Source: an uncultured bacterium (GTDB lineage Bacteria; Bacteroidota; Bacteroidia; Bacteroidales; Marinifilaceae). Taken from it: a stretch of DNA of 13,027 bases. Position 1 is the stretch's first letter, and every line of letters starts with the position of its first letter. This document shows positions 7,645 to 13,027 of the stretch, piece by piece. The stretch spans positions 1-13,027 of the forward strand of contig CAJMQA010000066.1 in NCBI GenBank assembly GCA_905215395.1. The letters run 5' to 3'. Below the pieces are notes generated by a model. That model ran no database searches, was not told the DNA's origin, and saw nothing but the letters and a program-made list of their open reading frames with translations. A program made the translations under genes and the position numbers.

Positions 7645-8439
7645 ATGAACACACAATTAGAAACCGCAATTACCGCAGCCCTTCAGGCCGGCGAAGAGAT
7701 TTTAAAAATATACAACGACCCGCATTCTGATTTCGGGATAGAACGTAAAGCAGATAATTCCCCTCTGACTATTGCAGACCGTAAATCCAATGAGGTAATC
7801 ATGTCTTACCTGGAAAAGACACCCTTTCCCATCATCAGTGAAGAGAACAAAGCTACAGATTACAGTATCCGGAGACAATGGAAAACAGTATGGATCGTAG
7901 ACCCTCTGGACGGAACAAAAGAATTCATTAAACGTAACGGAGAATTCACGGTAAATATTGCTTTAACAGAAAACAGTATCCCGGTTTTGGGAGTTATATA
8001 TATTCCCGTCAAACAAATCCTTTATTTCGGAACCACGGATACCAAAGCTTATAAGGCAGAAAATATCGTTTCATCAACCCCGCTTCAAGAAATAGAAAAA
8101 CGGGCTATCATGCTTCCCCTGGACCATACTCATCCGGGCTGTATTGTCGTCGCTTCACGTTCACATATGAACCCAGAAACAGAAGATTTTATCAGGCAAT
8201 TACAGGAAAAATTCTCCCCGGTAAAACTAGTTTCTATCGGCAGTTCCATTAAAATCTGTTTGGTTGCAGAAGGTTGTGCGGATATCTATCCCCGCTTTGC
8301 ACCAACTATGGAATGGGATACTGCCGCAGGCCATGCTATTATTAAGGCTGCCGGCAAAGAATTATACCAGCAAGACGGGAAAACTCCCCTGACATATAAC
8401 AAAGAAAATTTACTGAACCCCTGGTTTATTGTAAAATGA
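7645..8439 (+). CDS. cysQ: 3'(2'),5'-bisphosphate nucleotidase CysQ
   Basis: CysQ removes the 3'-phosphate from PAP (and PAPS), clearing the inhibitory by-product of sulfotransfer and giving AMP (or APS). The 264-residue protein belongs to the inositol monophosphatase superfamily of Mg-dependent, lithium-sensitive phosphatases. Visible are KADNSPLTIADRKSNE (35-50), the acidic SEE (65-67), the metal-binding WIVDPLDGTKEF (83-94, with Asp86 and Asp89), and the second metal motif TMEWDTAAGHAI (221-232, with Asp225). The start at 7645 (MNTQLETAI) matches the family N-terminus. An upstream in-frame ATG at 7582 would add 21 residues of unlikely sequence and precedes the promoter. It is the first gene of the operon, 9 bp before cysC, and its role here is probably to pull the downstream sulfotransferase reaction forward. 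Confidence 0.93.
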   Translation: MNTQLETAITAALQAGEEILKIYNDPHSDFGIERKADNSPLTIADRKSNEVIMSYLEKTPFPIISEENKATDYSIRRQWKTVWIVDPLDGTKEFIKRNGEFTVNIALTENSIPVLGVIYIPVKQILYFGTTDTKAYKAENIVSSTPLQEIEKRAIMLPLDHTHPGCIVVASRSHMNPETEDFIRQLQEKFSPVKLVSIGSSIKICLVAEGCADIYPRFAPTMEWDTAAGHAIIKAAGKELYQQDGKTPLTYNKENLLNPWFIVK

Positions 8440-8448
8440 TCTATTGAC

Positions 8449-9054
8449 ATGACAAAGAATATTTATCCGATTTTTGAGAAAATGCTGCAACGGGAAGACC
8501 GCGAAGCTTTATTGCAACAAAAAGGTATTATGATTTGGTTTACGGGGCTTTCCGGTTCCGGGAAAAGCACTCTGGCCATAGCTTTAGAAAGGGAATTATA
8601 CAAACGGGGGATTCTATGCCGTATTCTGGATGGAGACAATATCCGGAGCGGAATCAACAATAATCTGGGCTTTTCAGAAGCCGACCGTACGGAAAACATC
8701 CGCCGTATTGCAGAAGTATCCAAGCTATTTGTAGATTGTGGAATTGTCACTCTGGCCGCTTTTATCAGTCCCACCCATACTATTCGTCAAATGGCAGCGC
8801 ATATTATAGGAGAAAAGGACTTTCTGGAAATTTTTGTCAGTACTCCCATCGAAGAGTGTGAGAAACGGGATGTGAAAGGCCTTTATGCCAAAGCCCGACG
8901 CGGAGAAATCAAAGACTTCACTGGCATTTCCTCTCCTTTTGAAGCTCCGGAGCATCCTTTTATATCAATCGATACCTCCAGGCAATCTCTGGAAGAATCG
9001 GTAAAAATACTGATGAATGCCATCATTCCCCGCATTAAATTTGCAGGCAAATAA
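8449..9054 (+). CDS. cysC: Adenylylsulfate (APS) kinase
   Basis: The enzyme phosphorylates APS at the 3'-hydroxyl with ATP to make PAPS, the universal sulfonate donor. It has 201 residues, the normal single-domain length. The P-loop is GLSGSGKST (33-41), followed by the APS-binding DGDNIRSGIN (61-70), FSEADRTENIRR, the AAFISPT segment and, in the C-terminal third, CEKRDVKGLYAKARRGEIKDFTGISSPFEAP, which holds the conserved lid residues. It is a separate protein, not fused to CysN as in some bacteria. The gene begins 9 bp after cysQ. With no reductase genes nearby, its PAPS is most likely meant for the sulfotransferase at the end of the operon. Confidence 0.95.
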   Translation: MTKNIYPIFEKMLQREDREALLQQKGIMIWFTGLSGSGKSTLAIALERELYKRGILCRILDGDNIRSGINNNLGFSEADRTENIRRIAEVSKLFVDCGIVTLAAFISPTHTIRQMAAHIIGEKDFLEIFVSTPIEECEKRDVKGLYAKARRGEIKDFTGISSPFEAPEHPFISIDTSRQSLEESVKILMNAIIPRIKFAGK

Positions 9055-9098
9055 ACCTTTCACACAAAAGATAGTATTCAATTGTAAATAAAAAATAT

Positions 9099-10007
9099 AT
9101 GTCCGAGTATAAATTAAGCCATTTAAAAGAGCTGGAAGCAGAATCCATTCACATCATCCGTGAAGTGGTGGCAGAGTTTCAAAATCCGGTGATGCTCTAT
9201 TCCATCGGGAAAGACTCTTCCGTGATGGTTCGTTTAGCAGAAAAAGCTTTTTATCCGGGAAAGGTACCTTTTCCTTTAATGCATATTGACTCCAAGTGGA
9301 AATTCAAGGAGATGATTGAATTCCGGGATAAATATGCCCGGGAAAATAACTGGGACCTGATTGTGGAATCAAATATGAAATGTTTCCACGAAGGTGTTGG
9401 TCCGTTTACACACGGTAGTAAAGTACACACCGACCTGATGAAAACCCAAGCACTATTACATGCTCTGGACAAATATAAATTCGACGCAGCTTTTGGCGGT
9501 GCCCGGCGCGACGAAGAAAAATCCAGAGCCAAAGAACGTATTTACTCTTTCCGGGATAAGTTCCATCAATGGGATCCGAAAAATCAACGCCCGGAATTAT
9601 GGAACCTCTATAATTCACGTGTCCATAAAGGAGAATCAATCCGGGTATTTCCTCTCTCCAACTGGACAGAATTAGATATCTGGCAATATATTCGCATGGA
9701 AAATATACCCATCGTTCCTTTATATTTTGCAAAAGAACGTCCGATTGTCGAAATCGACGGAAATCTGATTATGCCTGACGATGAACGTCTGCCGGAACAA
9801 TATCGCGAAAAAATCCGGATGCGGAAAGTACGTTTCCGTACCTTAGGCTGCTGGCCACTGACCGGAGCCGTAGAATCAGAGGCTGATACCATTGAAAAAA
9901 TTGTGGAAGAGATGATGACTACGACAAAATCAGAACGTACCACACGGGTCATAGACTTCGACCAGGACGCCAGCATGGAACAGAAAAAAAGAGAAGGCTA
10001 TTTCTAA
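9099..10007 (+). CDS. cysD: Sulfate adenylyltransferase subunit 2 (small, catalytic subunit)
   Basis: CysD, with the GTPase CysN, forms ATP sulfurylase, which joins sulfate to AMP to give APS and pyrophosphate. The 302-residue length equals that of E. coli CysD. The ATP-pyrophosphatase (PP-loop) motif is YSIGKDSSVMVRL (34-46). Other family segments are MHIDSKWKFKEM (61-72), AFGGARRDEEKSRAKER (127-143), FPLSNWTELDIWQYI and TLGCWPLTGAVES toward the C-terminus. The last residues (about 277-302, TTRVIDFD and a lysine-rich tail) are typical. The gap from cysC is 44 bp, the largest in the operon, with no obvious terminator or promoter in it. Cytoplasmic. Confidence 0.95.
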   Translation: MSEYKLSHLKELEAESIHIIREVVAEFQNPVMLYSIGKDSSVMVRLAEKAFYPGKVPFPLMHIDSKWKFKEMIEFRDKYARENNWDLIVESNMKCFHEGVGPFTHGSKVHTDLMKTQALLHALDKYKFDAAFGGARRDEEKSRAKERIYSFRDKFHQWDPKNQRPELWNLYNSRVHKGESIRVFPLSNWTELDIWQYIRMENIPIVPLYFAKERPIVEIDGNLIMPDDERLPEQYREKIRMRKVRFRTLGCWPLTGAVESEADTIEKIVEEMMTTTKSERTTRVIDFDQDASMEQKKREGYF

Positions 10008-10028
10008 AGGTTTAAAGGTAAAGGTAAA

Positions 10029-11450
10029 ATGGAAAAATTAAATATAAAGGAATTTCTGGATCAGGATGAAAAGAAAGACCTGTTAAGGCTATTAACCGCC
10101 GGATCAGTAGATGACGGCAAATCAACTTTAATCGGCCGTCTGCTTTTTGACAGTAAAAAATTATATGAAGACCAGCTGGATGCACTGGAAAGAGACACTA
10201 AACGTTACGGTAATGCAGGTGAAAATATCGATTACGCTTTGTTGCTAGACGGGCTGAAAGCAGAACGGGAACAAGGAATTACCATAGACGTAGCCTACCG
10301 TTATTTTTCTACCAACAAACGTAAGTTCATCATAGCCGACACTCCGGGACACGAGCAGTACACCCGGAACATGATCACCGGAGGTTCTACCGCCAATCTG
10401 GCTATTATATTAGTAGATGCCCGCACCGGCGTTATCACCCAAACCCGCCGGCATACTTACCTGGTTTCTCTACTGGGGATTAAGCATGTCGTACTGGCTG
10501 TAAATAAAATGGATCTGGTAGATTACAATCAGGAAGTTTTCGACAAAATTGTCAGCGAATACCGACAATTTGCCACCCCTCTGAATATTCCGGATATCAC
10601 CTGTATCCCACTCTCTGCACTGAAGGGAGATAACGTTGTAGAATTATCTGAAAACATGAAATGGTATACAGGAAAACCCTTGTTAGAGTTCCTGGAAACC
10701 GTCCATATCGGCAGTGATAAAAATTTTGAGGACTTCCGTTATCCGGTACAATATGTACTCCGTCCAAACCTTGACTTCCGGGGATTCAGTAGTACGGTGG
10801 CTTCAGGCATTGTACGCAAAGGAGACGAAGTTATTGCTTTACCTTCCATGAAACGTTCACGTATAAAATCCATCGTTACTTATGACGGGGAGTTGGATTT
10901 TGCTTTTCCCCCTCAGACCGTCACTATAACCCTGGAAGACGAAATAGATATTTCCAGAGGAGAAATGCTGGTACATCCGGATAATCTTCCGATTGTATCC
11001 CGAAACTTTGAAGCCATGCTAGTCTGGATGGATGAAAAACGCATGGATCCGGAAGAACAGTTCTTTATCAAGCATACTACCAATCTGGCAAGGATAAAGA
11101 TTGACAAGATCCGTTATAAAGTGAATGTCAATACCATGGAGCAATCTCCGGCTCAAGCCCTTGAACTGAACGAAATAGCCCGAGTAATTTTCAGTACCGG
11201 AAAACCTCTTTTCTTTGATCCGTATAAAAAAAATAAAAACACAGGAGCTTTTATTTTGATCGATCCGATTACCAACAATACCTGTGCGGTAGGTATGATT
11301 ATTGATAAAGCCAAAATGAAAGACATGCAGGAATTGGAAATTCCTGAAATCAACCTGCAAAAACTCGGTATCGGTGAAGAACATTTCAAAGCAATTGAAA
11401 AAGTAATCCAGGAATTGAACCGGCAAGGAATTGCTGTAAAGATAAAATAA
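10029..11450 (+). CDS. cysN: Sulfate adenylyltransferase subunit 1 (GTPase)
   Basis: CysN is an EF-Tu-like GTPase that couples GTP hydrolysis to sulfate activation by CysD. The 473-residue protein matches the stand-alone E. coli CysN in length and has no CysC fusion. GTPase motifs are all present: G1 GSVDDGKST (25-33), G2 GITIDVAYR (83-91), G3 DTPGHEQYT (104-112), G4 NKMD (159-162) and a G5-like PLSAL. Two beta-barrel domains follow (from about residue 235, YPVQYVLRPN). The spacer from cysD is 21 bp and contains three AAAGGT copies (10006-10011, 10014-10019, 10020-10025), purine-rich and just before the ATG, which may serve as a ribosome binding region. The gene is 27 bp upstream of the sulfotransferase. 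Confidence 0.95.
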   Translation: MEKLNIKEFLDQDEKKDLLRLLTAGSVDDGKSTLIGRLLFDSKKLYEDQLDALERDTKRYGNAGENIDYALLLDGLKAEREQGITIDVAYRYFSTNKRKFIIADTPGHEQYTRNMITGGSTANLAIILVDARTGVITQTRRHTYLVSLLGIKHVVLAVNKMDLVDYNQEVFDKIVSEYRQFATPLNIPDITCIPLSALKGDNVVELSENMKWYTGKPLLEFLETVHIGSDKNFEDFRYPVQYVLRPNLDFRGFSSTVASGIVRKGDEVIALPSMKRSRIKSIVTYDGELDFAFPPQTVTITLEDEIDISRGEMLVHPDNLPIVSRNFEAMLVWMDEKRMDPEEQFFIKHTTNLARIKIDKIRYKVNVNTMEQSPAQALELNEIARVIFSTGKPLFFDPYKKNKNTGAFILIDPITNNTCAVGMIIDKAKMKDMQELEIPEINLQKLGIGEEHFKAIEKVIQELNRQGIAVKIK

Positions 11451-11477
11451 AGGAAAACAATAGAGCAATAAATACAA

Positions 11478-12587
11478 ATGGGGGTACTAGAATTTCAAAA
11501 ATTACCGGTCAATACTTTAGTCGGAGCAGACTGGAAAACATTCCGAGGAATCACTAAAGGTCAGAAAATAGACAAAAAATACCGGACAAAATATCATTTA
11601 ACCCGGGCTGTTTGCTGGCTGCTAAGTTCTTTAAAACCCATACAGGATCGAAGATATAATAAGAGACTCAAGGAGTTACCAATGAATACAGAACCGGTAT
11701 TCATTCTGGGACATTGGCGTAGTGGTACCACCTTCGTACATAATGTACTGGCACACGATAAACACTTCGGTTATACCACAACTTATCAGACTGTTTTTCC
11801 GCATCTGATGATGTGGGGACAACCTTTTTTTAAAAAGACAATGGCCTGGCTGATGCCGGACAAACGTCCTACGGATAACATGGAGTTAAATGTAGATTTA
11901 CCGCAAGAGGAGGAATTTGCTTTATCAAACATGATGCCTTGTTCCTATTACAATTTCTGGTTCTTACCGCAAAACATGCTGGACTATTGTGACCGTTTTC
12001 TGACGATGCAAACAGCCAGTCAGGAAGAACAGCGCATCTTTAAAGATACCTTTACAAAATTGATAAAGATATCTTTATGGAACACCAAGGGAAAGCAGTT
12101 CCTATCCAAGAATCCTCCACATACCGGAAAAATAAAAGAGATTCTGGAAATGTTTCCCAATGCCAAATTTATTTATCTGATGCGTAATCCTTATACAGTT
12201 TTTGAATCTACCCGTAGTTTTTTCAATAACACCATCCTCCCACTGCAATTGCAAAATATCACGCCTGAAGAGATGGAAAAGAATATTCTCGAGGTATATT
12301 CCCGCTTGTATCATAAATATGAGGAGGATAAAAAACTGATTCCTGCAGGTAATCTGATAGAAATCAAATTTGAAGATTTTGAAGCCAACGCTTTGGAAAT
12401 CACTGAAAAAATCTATCAAACTCTTTCCATTCCCGGATTTGAAGAAGCCAAATCCGATATTTCAGCCTATCTGAATAAAAAAAAAGGATACAAAAAAAAT
12501 GCTTACCAATACGATCCCCGAACAGTTGAACTAGTCGAAAAACACTGGGACTTCGCTTTAAAGCAATGGGGATACACCCTGGATTAA
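11478..12587 (+). CDS. PAPS-dependent sulfotransferase, probable steroid/sterol type (Sulfotransfer_3 family)
   Basis: The 369-residue cytoplasmic enzyme transfers sulfonate from PAPS to an acceptor. The 5'-phosphosulfate-binding loop is ILGHWRSGTTFVHNVL (76-91), and the 3'-phosphate-binding segment is FIYLMRNPYTVFES (231-244, with Arg236 and Ser244). A conserved LSKNPPHTGK (209-218) and IEIKFEDFEAN (294-304) also fit the family, and a lysine-rich KKKGYKKNAY lies near the C-terminus. It has no signal peptide or membrane helix. It is the last gene of a five-gene unit whose other members make PAPS and destroy PAP, so it should have its own donor supply. By overall resemblance and neighbourhood it is close to the B. 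thetaiotaomicron sulfotransferase BT_0416, shown to sulfonate cholesterol and other steroids. That acceptor is inferred here, not shown by sequence. A glycolipid or other hydroxyl acceptor remains possible. Confidence 0.87.
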   Translation: MGVLEFQKLPVNTLVGADWKTFRGITKGQKIDKKYRTKYHLTRAVCWLLSSLKPIQDRRYNKRLKELPMNTEPVFILGHWRSGTTFVHNVLAHDKHFGYTTTYQTVFPHLMMWGQPFFKKTMAWLMPDKRPTDNMELNVDLPQEEEFALSNMMPCSYYNFWFLPQNMLDYCDRFLTMQTASQEEQRIFKDTFTKLIKISLWNTKGKQFLSKNPPHTGKIKEILEMFPNAKFIYLMRNPYTVFESTRSFFNNTILPLQLQNITPEEMEKNILEVYSRLYHKYEEDKKLIPAGNLIEIKFEDFEANALEITEKIYQTLSIPGFEEAKSDISAYLNKKKGYKKNAYQYDPRTVELVEKHWDFALKQWGYTLD

Positions 12588-12622
12588 AAAATGCCGGAAG
12601 TTTAAAACTTCCGGCATTTTTT
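12588..12622 (+). terminator. Intrinsic terminator of the sulfation operon
   Basis: A perfect inverted repeat of about 15 bp (12588-12602 with 12606-12620; core ATGCCGGAAGT/ACTTCCGGCAT) begins right at the sulfotransferase stop codon and ends in six T. The A-run on the other side makes it potentially active in both directions. Confidence 0.9.
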
Positions 12623-12659
12623 ATTACACTCTAAAAGTAGAATTAAATCGGTTATATTC

Positions 12660-13027
12660 AGCGTTCCGGAGTTTATTGTCTTTCGAACGGGTTCCCGTCT
12701 ACGGTTTTGTATGCCTGCCGTTCACTAACCTCCTATACTCTCACACAAGGCTTTCCCACAGAACGTCGGTTGGGCGTTCCGGCAGGCCAACAAAATACGC
12801 AGACTACCACCATGTTCTTCAGGCAATAAACTCCTTCACTCTCAGACTCAGATCACTTTTCAAGATTGCTCTGACAGAGGTTTTGGGGATAAAGCTGAGA
12901 GGATCATAAAACCACTAAGGACGAGTGTCAGTGTTAGTTCTTCTGAACGTCCATCGGGGTGTGTCTGAGGACTGTAAGTCCGAGTTCCCCCGATAGTGAT
13001 AGAAAAACTTACACGACCGTCACGAAG
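12660..13027 (+). mobile_element. Left part of a probable mobile element, cut by the window edge
   Basis: Directly after an AT-rich tail behind the operon terminator (about 12623-12658), composition shifts to G+C-richer sequence that stays non-coding to the window end, with codon-free, hairpin-rich character unlike any other part of the window. No transposase or nuclease ORF starts inside the window; stops TAG and TGA near 12994-13002 close the frames, so a gene could begin just after 13027. The left boundary is approximate and no terminal repeat or target duplication can be checked with one end missing. The element class (IscB/IsrB, IS110 or other) is inference. Confidence 0.38.
12668..12994 (+). 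ncRNA. Large structured noncoding RNA; candidate omega RNA (HEARO-type) of an IscB/IsrB element
   Basis: Nested complementary segments can be traced by eye. The outer helix P1 is GGAGTTTATTGTCT (12668-12681) with AGGCAATAAACTCC (12821-12834), 14 bp with one G-U. Inside it are a small hairpin ACGG-GTTC-CCGT (12687-12698) and a long arm: GTTTTGT plus GCCTGCCG (12704-12710, 12713-12720) with CGGCAGGC plus ACAAAAT (12780-12787, 12790-12796), continued by CTAACC/GGTTGG (12725-12730, 12768-12773). After P1 come CTCTCAG/CTGAGAG (12839-12845, 12895-12901), GTTC-TTCT-GAAC (12937-12948) or alternatively GGACG/CGTCC (12919-12923, 12948-12952), and a final two-part hairpin ATCGGGG/CCCCGAT (12953-12959, 12988-12994) enclosing GGACT-GTA-AGTCC (12969-12981). 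No frame here looks like a protein. A multi-helix RNA of about 330 nt, closed at its 5' end by a long helix and placed where an element begins, fits an IscB or IsrB omega RNA, which lies just upstream of its nuclease gene with the guide at its 5' end. Alternatives are an IS110-type bridge RNA or part of a group II intron. The strand is inferred from the terminal hairpin order. Confidence 0.5.

Noticed and set aside
12676..12909. A 77-codon plus-strand ORF inside the right-end segment
   Set aside because: It starts inside the outer RNA helix, runs through several paired segments, and its translation has no recognisable domain; the pairing explains the sequence better than coding.
12960..12964. 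GTGTG resembling the GUGYG 5' end of a group II intron
   Set aside because: The site sits within the loop of a strong terminal hairpin (12953-12994), the structured region begins 300 nt earlier, and no domain V-like sequence or reverse transcriptase is in the window. Not fully excluded without sequence to the right.
12623..13027. tRNA, rRNA, RNase P RNA or tmRNA at the right end
   Set aside because: I saw none of the conserved tracts of these RNAs on either strand (no 16S or 5S signatures, no tRNA T-arm with matching acceptor, no RNase P core).

Overview
The window looks like a chromosomal segment of a gut-type Bacteroidales (Bacteroidota). The evidence is a full-length single-chain PurL of the Bacteroidales kind, AT-rich translation leaders without strong Shine-Dalgarno sites, TAnnTTTG-type -7 boxes, and a CysQ/CysC/CysD/CysN/sulfotransferase set closely resembling that of gut Bacteroides and relatives. 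Base composition is moderate (low-to-mid 40s % G+C by eye). An Odoribacter- or Parabacteroides-like host is a guess only.

Left end (1-1801): the 3' part of an LpxA-type acyltransferase gene runs off the left edge and ends in a strong intrinsic terminator. Convergent to it is an unusual gene (660-1433, minus) with three repeats like the homing-endonuclease-associated repeat plus a helix-turn-helix-like segment, but no nuclease domain. Behind it lies a very AT-rich, apparently non-coding stretch of about 370 bp.

Middle (1802-7284, minus strand): purL, then xpt (xanthine phosphoribosyltransferase), then an M20D amidohydrolase. purL and xpt are separated by a hairpin; xpt and the amidohydrolase lie 7 bp apart. 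De novo purine synthesis and purine-base salvage therefore sit side by side.

Right-centre (7645-12587, plus strand): cysQ-cysC-cysD-cysN-sulfotransferase, five tightly packed genes between a TAnnTTTG-type promoter and a strong terminator. CysD/CysN make APS from sulfate and ATP, CysC makes PAPS, the sulfotransferase transfers the sulfonate to an acceptor, and CysQ hydrolyses the PAP by-product. No PAPS/APS reductase or sulfite reductase is present, so the unit looks built for sulfonating a small molecule rather than for cysteine synthesis. Its closest known parallel is the Bacteroides thetaiotaomicron locus (BT_0416 sulfotransferase and neighbouring PAPS genes) that sulfonates cholesterol and other steroids.

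Right end (about 12660-13027): after the operon terminator the composition changes abruptly to a G+C-richer, non-coding segment packed with nested inverted repeats, including a 14-bp outer helix enclosing a long two-part inner helix. I read this as a large structured RNA at the 5' end of a mobile element cut off by the window edge. The best candidate is an omega RNA (HEARO-type) of an IscB/IsrB RNA-guided nuclease whose gene would begin just outside the window. This is the most interesting signal here.
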